Shown: positions 27,751-36,244, numbered from the stretch's first letter. The stretch is 64,000 nucleotides of DNA from JADGRF01 sp035274465 (GCA_035274465.1 DATEOF010000400.1:4738-68737), one strand, 5' to 3'. The notes: generated by a model from the letters alone, not told the origin. Made by a program: numbers and translations.

Positions 27751-28173
27751 TCAGCTCGGCGAAAACCCGCGGACCAACTTCACCAGCGCGTCGAGGACCT
27801 CCGGCTTACTCTCGAGATCAGGACTCGCCGGCATGATCGGGCTCTTCCCCACTGCCGCGCCGCCGTACAGGATCGTCTTCTTGATCTGATCGTCAGTCAC
27901 GCTCTTCTGCCATGCGGCGTCGGTGTAGTTGCGCGGCTTGGGGTTCAACGCGGCGGCTGCAGGACCGTCGCCGTGGCCGGTCGCGCCGTGACACGTCGCG
28001 CACCTGCTCGTGAACACCTCCTTCGGATCCACCGCCGCGACCGCCGCGGGAGCGGCTGCCGGCGCGACCGGTGCGGGTGCCGCGGATGGCTGCGCGGCTT
28101 CTGGGGCCGACTTCGAACAACCCACGAACGCCCCGCTCAACGCGGCACACAGCATCAAGATTTGGCAACGCAT
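27751..28173 (-). CDS. c-type cytochrome lipoprotein (nos operon)
   Basis: A 140-residue mono-haem cytochrome c: haem motif CATCH (in FTSRCATCHGATGHGDG) and a distal methionine in GKSPIMPASPDL. The N-terminus MRCQILMLCAALSGAFVGC is a lipoprotein signal, followed by a Pro/Ala-rich linker. The frame extends upstream, but the ATG at 28173 gives the signal and lies 32 bases after nosY. Last gene of the nos operon, so it probably passes electrons to NosZ, as NosC-type cytochromes do elsewhere. Confidence 0.88.
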   Translation of the reverse strand: MRCQILMLCAALSGAFVGCSKSAPEAAQPSAAPAPVAPAAAPAAVAAVDPKEVFTSRCATCHGATGHGDGPAAAALNPKPRNYTDAAWQKSVTDDQIKKTILYGGAAVGKSPIMPASPDLESKPEVLDALVKLVRGFSPS

Positions 28174-28205
28174 CGCACTTTCTCCTTCGATCCAACTGCC
28201 GGCAT

Positions 28206-29051
28206 TCAGCCGACTAAATCCATGTGCTCGAAGCGGATCCGAGCCGCCCAGGCGCTCGCCGCACCGAGCAATGCGGGCCAGGCGATGCCGAGCGCGAGCA
28301 CGCCCGAGGTGCCGAGCGTCGTCGTCAGCCAGAAGCCGACCGGGCCCAGCAGCGAGAGCTCCGGGTCGACCACGCCGAGCAGCGCCAGCCGCGCCGTCTC
28401 GACCGGATTGAGCGCGGCCAGCGCGAACACCAGCTGCGCGGGCAGGTGCCACTGCAGCAACACGCCCATCAGCGCGAAGTCGTGCAGCATGCTCACGCCG
28501 AGCCAGGCGACCAGCGCGTACACGATCGCCCGCTCGCTCGTGCGCGCGAGCGTCGAGAGCCAGGTGCCGAGCCCGAGGAATGCCAGGCTGAGCGCGCACG
28601 ACACGCCCAGGCTGCGCAGGACGAGTCCGGCGATCGCTTCCTCGCCGCGCAGCCAGCCGACGCCTGCGGCCAGCAGCAGCAAGCCCACGAGCGGCCCCGC
28701 GACCACGAGCATCCGGCAGCTGATGGCGGCGACGATCCAGGCGCTGCGCCGGCAGGGCTGCGTCAAGAACAGCTCGAAGAAGCCGCTGCTACGCCCGCGG
28801 ACGACCGTCTGCGTGGTCGCGACCAGCGCGACCAGCGGCAACACCACGACCACCACGTTTGCGAGGTTCAGCACGACCCGCGACACGCCCGTGAATCCGA
28901 GCACGGACGACTCGCGCAGGCCGAGCCACACGAACGCTCCGAACACGACCAGGTAGGTGCCGGCGGTGAAGAGCAGCCAGCGCGAGCGAAGGGCATCGGC
29001 GAGCTCGAGTCGCAGGAGTGCCCGCACCGCAGAGTCTCTTCGAACCGTCAT
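28206..29051 (-). CDS. nosY: NosY-type ABC-2 permease
   Basis: A 281-residue integral membrane protein with about six membrane segments (e.g. WLLFTAGTYLVVFGAFVWLG, VVVVLPLVALVATTQTVVRG, SGVLALGIAWPALLGAASAW). With NosF it forms the NosDFY transporter needed for maturation of the NosZ copper-sulfide centre. The frame is open upstream, but the ATG at 29051 overlaps the nosL stop (ATGA) and starts MTVRRDSAVRALLRLELADA, cytosolic as expected. Confidence 0.88.
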   Translation of the reverse strand: MTVRRDSAVRALLRLELADALRSRWLLFTAGTYLVVFGAFVWLGLRESSVLGFTGVSRVVLNLANVVVVVLPLVALVATTQTVVRGRSSGFFELFLTQPCRRSAWIVAAISCRMLVVAGPLVGLLLLAAGVGWLRGEEAIAGLVLRSLGVSCALSLAFLGLGTWLSTLARTSERAIVYALVAWLGVSMLHDFALMGVLLQWHLPAQLVFALAALNPVETARLALLGVVDPELSLLGPVGFWLTTTLGTSGVLALGIAWPALLGAASAWAARIRFEHMDLVG

Positions 29052-29434
29052 GGCGCCCTCCGCGCGACCTCGCGCTGCACGCGGGCGAAGTCGATTGAAC
29101 CTCGTTCGTCGACCACGAACCCGTAACCCATCGGTGTCGCTTCGGCGCCTCGGTAGTTTGCGCGCTGCGCCTCGACCCACTGACCACGTGCGTCGCGCAC
29201 CCAGGCGCGTGCGACCTCTGCGCCGTGCGTGGCGAGATGCTCGACCAGGCAACCGACGTCGTCGAAGTAGCGCCGGTCTCCGCGGATCGTGACCAGCTGC
29301 GCCGCGGTGCGCGGCTCGGACAGCAACATGTGGCAGTGATCACAGGGCTGCTTGCCCCACACCGGATCCGATGGCGTCGTGGAGCTCGAGCAGGCGAGCA
29401 ACGTCAGGCAGAACGTGACGCTGTAGCGACTCAT
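29048..29434 (-). CDS. nosL: NosL copper chaperone lipoprotein
   Basis: A 128-residue lipoprotein (MSRYSVTFCLTLLACSSST). The copper-binding segment KQPCDHCHMLLSEPRTAAQL has the Cys-x-x-Cys-x-Met pattern of NosL, and FDDVGCLVEHL is the second conserved segment. NosL delivers Cu(I) for NosZ. Both ends overlap neighbours by four bases (nosF stop/nosL start; nosL stop/nosY start). Confidence 0.92.
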   Translation of the reverse strand: MSRYSVTFCLTLLACSSSTTPSDPVWGKQPCDHCHMLLSEPRTAAQLVTIRGDRRYFDDVGCLVEHLATHGAEVARAWVRDARGQWVEAQRANYRGAEATPMGYGFVVDERGSIDFARVQREVARRAP

Positions 29435-30102
29435 GGCACCACCTTCAGTCGAAAGGAGCTGCGCTCGATCGCCGCGTGGTCCGAGGCGATCGCGCCGTCC
29501 CGCAGCTCGACGATGCGCGTGACCAGGGACCGAACGTCGTCCGCGTGGTGCGAGCACACGATCAAGATGCTGTCGCTCGGACGTCGCGCGAGCTGCCCGA
29601 GGAACGCGGCGCGGGCGGCGGCGTCGAGGTTTGCTGTCGGCTCGTCGCACACCAGGATGCGCGGGTCCGCGGCGAGCGCCAGCGCAGCCAGCAGCTTCTG
29701 CCGCATCCCGCCCGACAGGTCGCGGAAGCGCACGTGGAGCAAGCCCTCGAGCGCGAGGCCCAGGCGGCCGGCGCAGTCGATGCAGGCTCCGACGGGGATG
29801 CCGCGCAGGGCGGCGAAGGTCGAAAGGACCTCGCGCACCGGCGCGTCGAGTGGCGGCGAGATCTGTGGTACGTACGCGAGCTCGCGTAGCGCGTATTCGG
29901 GTGCCTCCGCGACGTCGATGCCACTGATCCGCACCTGCCCGTCGACGCGGATGAGACCCAGCAGCGCGCGGAGCAGGGTGGTCTTGCCCGAGCCGTTGGT
30001 GCCGATCAGCGCGACGCGCTCGCCGGCATCGATGTGCAGGGAGACGGCGTCGAGCGCGCGCACACGCCCGAAGCGTTTGGAGACGCGGTCGATCTCGATC
30101 AC
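29431..30102 (-). CDS. nosF: NosF-type ABC transporter ATP-binding protein
   Basis: A 223-residue ATPase: Walker A GTNGSGKTTLLRA, signature LSGGMRQKLLAALALA, Walker B ILVCDEPTANLD and H-loop CSHH. It energises NosDFY. The start is GTG at 30102, overlapping the nosD stop (GTGA); the longer open frame upstream runs antisense-like through nosD and is not coding. Full length for NosF-type proteins, which tend to be short. Confidence 0.9.
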   Translation of the reverse strand: MIEIDRVSKRFGRVRALDAVSLHIDAGERVALIGTNGSGKTTLLRALLGLIRVDGQVRISGIDVAEAPEYALRELAYVPQISPPLDAPVREVLSTFAALRGIPVGACIDCAGRLGLALEGLLHVRFRDLSGGMRQKLLAALALAADPRILVCDEPTANLDAAARAAFLGQLARRPSDSILIVCSHHADDVRSLVTRIVELRDGAIASDHAAIERSSFRLKVVP

Positions 30103-31346
30103 GGCGTACCTCGCGGTTGAAACCTCGGCGACGGATCCGACAGCAGCAGCTTGTTCGCGAACACGGGCGCGGCGGCGGCGATCACGTCGAGCAGCCTCAT
30201 CGCCGCGGTGCCCTCGAACAGCGCCAGGGATGGATGCGCGTCGATCAGCGCGCCGGACAGCTGCTTCACCTGGTGCGCGACGTCGCCAAAGCCGTCGTGA
30301 TCCAGGTCGTAGCCGGCGTAGTCGGAGTAGTAGTTGTGCGCGAAGGTGGCCGCGAGCGCGTTGCCACCGCCTTCCACGTCGAGCAGCGAGCCGTTGTTGC
30401 GAAACTCGTTGTCCGAGAACAGCATGTCGCTCGCGAGCGAGTGGAAACGCACGGCCACCTGGTTCAGTGCGAACACGTTGTCCTCGAAGGTTGCAAGGCG
30501 CGCGCCAGCGCGTGGCGTGATGTCCAGGTACGTGCCGGTCGTGTTCGCGACCAGCCAGTTGTTCCGGACCTCGACGCCGTCGCTGTCCTTGAAGCCGATC
30601 CCGACGCCCGCCGGACCCTTGGCACCTGCGAGGACGTTGCCGCTCACGTGCAGCCGCGAGCTGTACATCACGAACACGCCCACGACGTTGTCGACGATCC
30701 GACTGTCGCGTACCACCGAGTCGTGCGCGTACATGAAGTGCGCGCCGTAGCGGCTGTTGCGGACCAGGTTCCGCTCGAGCACGACGCTGCGCGAGTACCA
30801 GACCACCAGGTCGCGCATGTTCTCGACCACGCAGTCGCGGACCACGGCGTGGTTCGACTCCCAGAGCTTGATGCCGTCGCCCTGGAGCGCGCCGTGCTCG
30901 CGCGGCCCGTGGACCTGCGAGTGCTCGAGCGTGCAGCCGTCGCACGGGCCGAGCGTGATGCCGAACAGCGAGTCTTCGACCCGCACACCGGCGATGTGGA
31001 TGCGCTCGCCCTTGGCGCGCACGCCCGCATCTTCCACGGTGTTGCGCCGGCCGGAGTGGCGCACGGTCAGGTTCTCGATCCGGACATCGTTCGCCTCGAT
31101 CGTGAGCACCGTGCCGTGGCCCGTCCCGTCCAGGATGGTGCCCGCTTCTCCAGTCAGCTCGAGCGTGCGCTGCACGCGAAAGTTGCCGGAGTACACCCCC
31201 GCCGCGAGCCGCAGCTGCTTGGGGCCGGAGGCGTCCGCGAGCGCAGCGGTGAGGGCCTGTGCGTCGCGGACGACCAGCGATTCGCTCGCCCGAGCCGGCG
31301 CGCTACACAAGAGCGCCAGCAGGCCGATGTTCAAGGCGCGCAGCAT
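30099..31346 (-). CDS. nosD: NosD periplasmic copper-maturation protein
   Basis: A 415-residue periplasmic right-handed beta-helix protein with CASH/pectate-lyase-like repeats (NDVRIENLTVRHSGRRNTVE, GVRVEDSLFGITLGPCDGCT, DVVVWYS-type turns, HNYYSDYAGYDLDHDGFGD). The N-terminus MLRALNIGLLALLCSAPARA is a signal peptide, which decided the start. It couples to NosFY during CuZ assembly. Its start overlaps the nosB-like gene by 16 bases. Confidence 0.92.
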   Translation of the reverse strand: MLRALNIGLLALLCSAPARASESLVVRDAQALTAALADASGPKQLRLAAGVYSGNFRVQRTLELTGEAGTILDGTGHGTVLTIEANDVRIENLTVRHSGRRNTVEDAGVRAKGERIHIAGVRVEDSLFGITLGPCDGCTLEHSQVHGPREHGALQGDGIKLWESNHAVVRDCVVENMRDLVVWYSRSVVLERNLVRNSRYGAHFMYAHDSVVRDSRIVDNVVGVFVMYSSRLHVSGNVLAGAKGPAGVGIGFKDSDGVEVRNNWLVANTTGTYLDITPRAGARLATFEDNVFALNQVAVRFHSLASDMLFSDNEFRNNGSLLDVEGGGNALAATFAHNYYSDYAGYDLDHDGFGDVAHQVKQLSGALIDAHPSLALFEGTAAMRLLDVIAAAAPVFANKLLLSDPSPRFQPRGTP

Positions 31347-31984
31347 GAGCTCCCCCGCTGCGGGCGCGGCCAGGCTGCAGCCATCAGCAGCACGACCGAT
31401 GCAGCGATGGCCATCCCAAAGCCCCACTTCGGCACGGCGAACGTCATGAACTGCCCGATGCTGCCGTTGCCGAACAGCTGCGGCGTGAAGTCCGGGATCC
31501 GCAAAGGCGCGTGCGGGTCGAGCCCGTGGCCGAAGCGATGCAACCAGTAGTGAGTGTCGGCCAAGAACCCGAGCGGGTAGGCCGCGCCGAGGACCGCTGC
31601 CACCACGGCGCTGCGCCTGCTCGGCAGGAGCACCAGCAGCGCCAGGGCGGCGACGAGCCCACCCACCAGGAGGTGGGCGTAGCGTCGCTCGAGCACCGCG
31701 CCCTGCGCGAGCGAGCCCATGCCGATGTAGTGGTTCAGCATGTCGATCTCGCGCACGTCGCCGCTGAAGCCCGTGAGCGAAATGGTCAGAGTCAAGCCGT
31801 GGGGGTACTGCGGCGCGTACAGCTTGAAGCTCCAGAACGGTTGGAAGTACGAGCCGGCGATCAACGCGAGCGCGAGCGCCGAGAGCGTGAGCCGCGCGGC
31901 CGAGCGATGAGGCTGTGCCCCCGCGGGTGCCGCGTCGTACGCTGCACCCGCGAGGACTGCTGGGGCTGGAGTACTGTGAGACAT
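31331..31984 (-). CDS. nosB: NosB-like membrane protein
   Basis: A 217-residue protein with four membrane segments (LTLSALALALIAGSYFQPFW, LLVGGLVAALALLVLLPS, VVAAVLGAAYPLGFLADTHY, GFGMAIAASVVLLMAAAW) and a loop APQYPHGLTLTISLTG then MLNHYIGMG. Its place between nosZ and nosD, size and topology fit NosB, a membrane protein characteristic of clade II nos clusters whose exact role is unsettled. Identified by context and topology. 23 bases separate it from nosZ. Confidence 0.75.
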   Translation of the reverse strand: MSHSTPAPAVLAGAAYDAAPAGAQPHRSAARLTLSALALALIAGSYFQPFWSFKLYAPQYPHGLTLTISLTGFSGDVREIDMLNHYIGMGSLAQGAVLERRYAHLLVGGLVAALALLVLLPSRRSAVVAAVLGAAYPLGFLADTHYWLHRFGHGLDPHAPLRIPDFTPQLFGNGSIGQFMTFAVPKWGFGMAIAASVVLLMAAAWPRPQRGSSCCAP

Positions 31985-32007
31985 GGGGATGCTCCCGTTC
32001 GAACGGC

Positions 32008-33996
32008 TCAGGCGCCGGGCTTGGGTTTCACGAGCACGTAGCCCGCCATCTCGAGGTGCAGCGCCGAGCAGAACTCGGTGCAGTACATCGGGAAGACGCC
32101 GGCGGTGTCAGCCTTGAAGGTCACGTTCTCGTGCTTGCCTGGCTCGAGGCTCAGGTCGATGTTGAACATGTTGATGGTGAAGCCGTGGGTCACGTCCTCG
32201 GCCTGCTCGAGGCTGGTGATGTGCAGGTTCACGGTGTCGCCCTGGTTCACCTCGATGCGGTCGGGCGTGAAGTGGCTGCGCACTGCAGTCATGTAGACGT
32301 CGACCACATCGCCGTGGCGCTCGATCCGTTCCTTGCCGCCCTCGACGCGCTGCGCATCGAGCTCGCCCGTGTACGGGTTCTCGCCCATCGGGTAGATCTT
32401 CAGCGGCTTCAGCTTGTCCGCCTTGATCATCTGCGAGTAGTGCGGCTCGCCGAGGCCGATCGGCATGTCCATCAGCAGGCGCATCTTCTCGCCGCTGGTG
32501 TCGATCAGCTGGAAGTTCTGCGGCGAGAGCGGGCCGACCGGCGCGAAGCGGTCGATCGACATCTTGTTCATCGCCACCACGTACTTGCCGTCCGGGCTGA
32601 CCGTGTCGCCCTCGGCCGACATGATGTGGCCGATGTTGTAGTGCACCGAGAGCTTCTCGAGCAGCTTCATCTCCTTCAGGCTCCACTTCGCGACCTTGCT
32701 CTCCAGGAACACGGAGGTGTACGCGTTGCCCTTGTCGTCGAATACGGTGTGCAGCGGGCCGAGACCGATCTCGACCTGGCCGCGGATCGAGTCCTTGAAG
32801 CTCAGGATCGGGATCCCGTAGTCGTCCTTGCCTTCGAATTGCTTGTTCTCGATCGCCGCCTTCAGCTTCGAGAACTCGAACACGGTCGCGTGCGTGTCGA
32901 GCTTGCCGCCGACGACGATCGCCGTACCGTCGGGGGTCACGTCGCAGCCGTGCGGGCTCTTCGGCTCACCCACCAGCGCGAGCGCACCTTCGTCCGCCGC
33001 GACTTGCATCGGCAGCACGCGTACGCCGTGGATCACCTTCGCCTTGCCGGCGGCGACCAGTGCCTCGGCCTTCCTCCAGTTGATGATGTGGAGGTAGTCC
33101 ATGTCGTTCTGCGAGGCGCCAGCCTCGATCGCGGGCTTTCCGTCCAGCGTTCCGCCGATGGCCATCTCGGTGTTGAACGAGTTGATGAACACCCAGCCAT
33201 CGCTGCCGAGCTTACCCGCGTCGGCGAGGTCCTGCGTGTACGGCGGAAGCTCGAGCGCCCAGCTCTTGGCGACGTCGATCCGACCCTTCTCGCGGTCGAA
33301 CTTCCAGAACATCGCCACGCCACGGTACTTGTCCTTGTACTGATCGATCGGCTGATACTCGCGGCCGAGCGGCGTCGGATACTGACTGGTCTCGATGATG
33401 TAGTTGGTGTCGGGATCGACGAACGCACCTCCGTGGTCGCTGCCGACCAGCGGGTTCGCGACGATCTGCTTGGTCATGAAGTCGCTCAGGTCGATCACCG
33501 CGACGCGCGCGTTCGCCTTGTCGTTCACGAACAAGAACTTGCCGTCGTAGTCGCCCTTGGTCTCCGAGAGGTTGGGGTGATGCATGTCACCCCACGTGAT
33601 GTTGTGGCCAGCCTGTGCGCCCGCTGCGAGCACCTTGTTGCTGTCGCCGCCGTAGCCGTATCCCTGCCACGGCTCGGGAGCGAACACGCCGATCACCTTG
33701 AGCAGGCGCATCGACGGCACGCCGATCACGAGCACCTGCCCGGACTGACCGCCCGAGGCGAAGATCATGTACTCATCGTGGCGACCGGTCGGCATGTACG
33801 TCTTGAGTGCCGCCTCGACGTCAGCTTCACTGAGCTGTCGAGCCGCCATCAAGTCACGTAGCGACGAGGAGGCACCGAGCGCAGCTGTCGGCTGCTGGTT
33901 CGCTTGCGAGGCAAGCTCGGCCTTGTTCTGACAACCTGCGGCGCTCCACGCAAAAAGGAGTCCGCCGAGGGCCGCCACCGCCCAGGATCTACTCAT
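32008..33996 (-). CDS. nosZ: Nitrous-oxide reductase, clade II (atypical), lipoprotein form
   Basis: A 662-residue enzyme reducing N2O to N2. The seven-bladed propeller has the CuZ His motif DMHHPN (about 138) and further ligand segments (DHGGAFVDPD, SPHGCDVTPDG, GPLHTVFDD, HYNIGHIMSAEGD). The C-terminal cupredoxin holds the CuA site YCTEFCSALHLEMAG (about 634-648). The N-terminus (LGGLLFAWSAAGCQNK) is a Sec lipoprotein signal, not the twin-Arg signal of clade I. AAGGAG lies a few bases before the ATG. First gene of the operon. Confidence 0.95.
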   Translation of the reverse strand: MSRSWAVAALGGLLFAWSAAGCQNKAELASQANQQPTAALGASSSLRDLMAARQLSEADVEAALKTYMPTGRHDEYMIFASGGQSGQVLVIGVPSMRLLKVIGVFAPEPWQGYGYGGDSNKVLAAGAQAGHNITWGDMHHPNLSETKGDYDGKFLFVNDKANARVAVIDLSDFMTKQIVANPLVGSDHGGAFVDPDTNYIIETSQYPTPLGREYQPIDQYKDKYRGVAMFWKFDREKGRIDVAKSWALELPPYTQDLADAGKLGSDGWVFINSFNTEMAIGGTLDGKPAIEAGASQNDMDYLHIINWRKAEALVAAGKAKVIHGVRVLPMQVAADEGALALVGEPKSPHGCDVTPDGTAIVVGGKLDTHATVFEFSKLKAAIENKQFEGKDDYGIPILSFKDSIRGQVEIGLGPLHTVFDDKGNAYTSVFLESKVAKWSLKEMKLLEKLSVHYNIGHIMSAEGDTVSPDGKYVVAMNKMSIDRFAPVGPLSPQNFQLIDTSGEKMRLLMDMPIGLGEPHYSQMIKADKLKPLKIYPMGENPYTGELDAQRVEGGKERIERHGDVVDVYMTAVRSHFTPDRIEVNQGDTVNLHITSLEQAEDVTHGFTINMFNIDLSLEPGKHENVTFKADTAGVFPMYCTEFCSALHLEMAGYVLVKPKPGA

Positions 33997-34269
33997 CGAA
34001 TATGCTCCTTGTTCGAACCGCGCGGCGTTCAGCCGGGTTCGTGTACCCAGGAGTTGAGCAAGGGACGTGCCGGGCGGGCCGGAGGTGCTCGGACGGCAGC
34101 GCCTGCGGGAGCCCGCAAAACCTGCGCTGCAGGCGTCCGCGGCCGCAAGGCGTTCGATCCAGCGGCCTCGCGAGTGGGACTACCGGTCGGTGGAGGCCCG
34201 AAAAACGTGCGCGCACACGCCCGTGTCAGTCGGGGTGTGCGTGCAGGGTGAGGCCGCTGGAATGGACGC
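33997..34269. other. nosZ upstream region
   Basis: A 273-base spacer between the preceding lipoprotein gene and nosZ, and the likely nosZ promoter. No FNR/DNR box (TTGAT-N4-ATCAA) was seen. It holds a 10-base palindrome GTGCGCGCAC (34207-34216), flanked ACAC, similar to GTGCGCAC-ACAC at 34835-34844, and a TGCGG-GAGC-CCGCA hairpin near 34107-34120. Short open frames here are not convincing genes. Confidence 0.5.
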
Positions 34270-34698
34270 CTAGCCGTCGTGACTGGCCATCCAATCGCTC
34301 GGATTGTCTGCGAAGTCCACGTGCTCGGCGTCGACGCTGATCTTGATCATGTGCATGAACGGAACCTCGAGCTCGACGTCGGCGTGCTGCTCGAACTCGA
34401 TGTCGAACGGCGCGCTGATCTGCCACTTGCCGGCCGACGTCTCTTTCACTTCGATCTGACGGATCAGGTTGTCCTCGCCGCGCGCCACGAACTTCCCCGG
34501 CTCCCCGTTGTACACCAGCGTTTGAAAGGGCAGCGCGATGCTGACGTGCTCCACGAACGGGGCATCGATCGACAGCGCGTCCATGTGTCTCGAACCGACG
34601 ACGACATCACGCGGCTCTTCCATCGCGCAGGCGTACCCGAGAAAGGTAGTGATCCCGATCAGTGCCGCGCGGACCTGTAACGAGTTGATGATGCCCAT
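34270..34698 (-). CDS. Hypothetical exported protein/lipoprotein
   Basis: A 142-residue protein. ATG at 34698 chosen because AGGAGG lies 7 bases upstream and it gives a signal (VRAALIGITTFLGYACAMEE), possibly a lipoprotein with an imperfect lipobox. The mature part (YNGEPGKFVARGEDNLIRQI, EFEQHADVELEVPFMHMIKI) looks beta-rich. Family not recognised. It precedes nosZ on the same strand and may be linked to it, but 273 bases intervene. Confidence 0.65.
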   Translation of the reverse strand: MGIINSLQVRAALIGITTFLGYACAMEEPRDVVVGSRHMDALSIDAPFVEHVSIALPFQTLVYNGEPGKFVARGEDNLIRQIEVKETSAGKWQISAPFDIEFEQHADVELEVPFMHMIKISVDAEHVDFADNPSDWMASHDG

Positions 34699-34789
34699 GA
34701 CGCCCCTCCTGTCGGTTCGAACGCCTTGGCGCATTGCATTGCGCGTGCCACGAGCTTCGTCGCAGGCCATGCACCGCAGAGTGCGCGGC

Positions 34790-34835
34790 GCTCGCAAAAT
34801 TCGCGAGCACTGCGCGAATAAGCGCAAACCTTGCG
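34790..34835. promoter_or_regulatory. Cluster of perfect dyads in a divergent intergenic region
   Basis: GCTCGC-N7-GCGAGC (34790-34808) and ATTCGCG-N7-CGCGAAT (34799-34819) are interleaved perfect inverted repeats sharing an arm; CGCAA-ACC-TTGCG (34823-34835) follows at once. The region lies between the minus-strand lipoprotein (34698) and the plus-strand gene at 34927, so operators or mutually exclusive RNA hairpins are both possible. Confidence 0.6.
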
Positions 34836-34926
34836 TGCGCACACACCTGAGCGCTTTTGTCTCGATCTCACATTGCGGCGCGCATGTTGGAGGCGCATAC
34901 ACGACTGCATACGATCGGAGGTAGGA

Positions 34927-35178
34927 ATGACCACGCTACCGACTCGACGTTCGAGACCCAGCTCGCGACTGGTAGTGCACGACGTACGCTTCGTACCCGT
35001 CGATGCGGACTCGGACGCTCCGCGAGTTCGCGCCACGATCAGGTGCGAGCGCCGCGATCGAATCCTCGACGTGGAGGTTTGCCGCACGTGTGAGCGATTC
35101 GCCCGCGTCGATGTGCACGAGGCGGGCTACGTCATGCTGTGTCGCTCGCAAGACGAGGAGATCGATACCGATGAATGA
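34927..35178 (+). CDS. Small Cys-containing protein, possible zinc ribbon
   Basis: An 83-residue product. GGAGG lies about 6 bases before the ATG. The second half has spaced cysteines: TIRCERRDRILDVEVCRTCE and GYVMLCRSQDEE, a C...CxxC...C arrangement that could bind zinc. No signal peptide. Family not firmly recognised. It ends on the base before the convergent YfbK-like frame stops. Confidence 0.6.
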   Translation: MTTLPTRRSRPSSRLVVHDVRFVPVDADSDAPRVRATIRCERRDRILDVEVCRTCERFARVDVHEAGYVMLCRSQDEEIDTDE

Positions 35179-35838
35179 CTAGCGGCCCGCCAGGCGCTCG
35201 AGCTGAGGCAGGAGCGAGACCAGCTCGCGCCGAGCCGCGTCCTGTCCGGCGAGCGGCTCGAGCAGCGCGCGCAGGCGTGGCAGCTCGGAGCGGCGGGCGA
35301 ACGGGCTGTTGCGCAGGATCTCCGCGATGCGCGCCACGCCGACGGCCCAGCGCGCGTCCGGATCGAGGCGCTCGACCTGGCTCTGCAGCGCGTCCTCGGC
35401 GAGCGCGGCTGAGACTTCGAGGGCAGGGTCAGACTCGCGGGCTCCAGGCTGTTTCCAGCGAACCTTGACGCGCACCAATTCGTCCGCGCCCACTTCGGCC
35501 TGGAGATCGTCCGCCGAGCGTTCGCCGCGGGTGGCTGCAGGCTCGGACACCGAGAGATCCTCGGAGCTCAGCGCCAGCTCGTACAGCGCGGTCACGCGCA
35601 GGCCCGCGCCGACTTCGCCGCCGTCGATCGAGTCGTCGCGGAAGTCCTGATCGGCCACCGCGCGATCCTCGTAGCCGAGCAAGCGATACGCGTAGACGCG
35701 CGCCGGATTGAACTCGACCTGGATCTTCATGTCCTTGGCGATGTGCACCACAGTCGAGAGCAGCCGCTCGTGCGCGTAGGCGATCGCCTGGTCCTCGTTG
35801 TAGAGCACGCTGTAGATGCCGTTGCCGGCATTGCTCAC
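35179..35838 (-). CDS. C-terminal domain of YfbK-type VWA protein (N-terminal truncation)
   Basis: From a GTG at 35838 the 219-residue frame begins SNAGNGIYSVLYNEDQAIAY and continues IAKDMKIQVEFNPARVYAYR, LLGYEDRAVADQDFRDDSID and GEVGAGLRVTALYEL. This is the C-terminal part (DUF3520-like) of YfbK proteins, which normally follows a von Willebrand factor A domain and an N-terminal secreted region. Both are absent: 4 bases upstream is the stop of an unrelated gene. Either a truncated relic or a free-standing domain translated by reinitiation. Confidence 0.6.
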   Translation of the reverse strand: MSNAGNGIYSVLYNEDQAIAYAHERLLSTVVHIAKDMKIQVEFNPARVYAYRLLGYEDRAVADQDFRDDSIDGGEVGAGLRVTALYELALSSEDLSVSEPAATRGERSADDLQAEVGADELVRVKVRWKQPGARESDPALEVSAALAEDALQSQVERLDPDARWAVGVARIAEILRNSPFARRSELPRLRALLEPLAGQDAARRELVSLLPQLERLAGR

Positions 35839-35842
35839 GCGC

Positions 35843-36244
35843 TCAGTCGCCGGCGCTCGGCTGGAGCTCGGTGCACACGCCGCTGGCTTCGTTTGGCACA
35901 CGCCACTCTGCGAGATTGCTGGCGAAGCTGGCGCAGACTCGCGCGGATACGCTGCCGTCGATGCTGAACGCGCCTTGCAGCGTGCGCCGGTTTCCGCAGC
36001 TCTCGAGGGCTTGCAAGGGCAGCGGCACGTAGCTCTTGCCGGCTTGGTACACGACCACGCCCACCACGCCGCGCCAGGCCGGCGGGCAGGTGACGAGCGC
36101 CTTGAATCGATCGGTCGGACTGAAGTGGGTAGGTTCCTGCGAGCGATCCTCGGCGTCGCGCCGCACCAGCTCGAGCGCGAATGCGTCGCCCTTCGCCTGC
36201 GATGCGAGCGCGATCAGCAGCGGGAACGCCGCCAGTCTGCTCAT
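35843..36244 (-). CDS. Hypothetical secreted protein
   Basis: A 133-residue product starting MSRLAAFPLLIALASQAKGD, a signal peptide. The mature part has four cysteines (VTCPPAW, ESCGNR, RVCASF, GVCTEL) and GVVGVVVYQAGKSYVPLPLQ. ATG at 36244 chosen because it overlaps the upstream stop (TGATG); ATG at 36253 is an alternative. Family not recognised. Third gene of the caspase operon. Confidence 0.6.
   Translation of the reverse strand: MSRLAAFPLLIALASQAKGDAFALELVRRDAEDRSQEPTHFSPTDRFKALVTCPPAWRGVVGVVVYQAGKSYVPLPLQALESCGNRRTLQGAFSIDGSVSARVCASFASNLAEWRVPNEASGVCTELQPSAGD

Noticed and set aside
31915..33861. A 648-codon plus-strand frame
   Set aside because: Antisense to nosZ, which has all copper ligands. 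The product is a His/Val/Asp/Arg-rich shadow.
33997..34100. FNR/DNR box for nosZ control
   Set aside because: TTGAGCAAGG was looked at, but it does not form the TTGAT-N4-ATCAA dyad.
34002..34340. Small plus-strand genes upstream of nosZ
   Set aside because: Low-complexity Arg/Gly/Ser products in overlapping frames with no Shine-Dalgarno sequence; better read as the nosZ promoter region.
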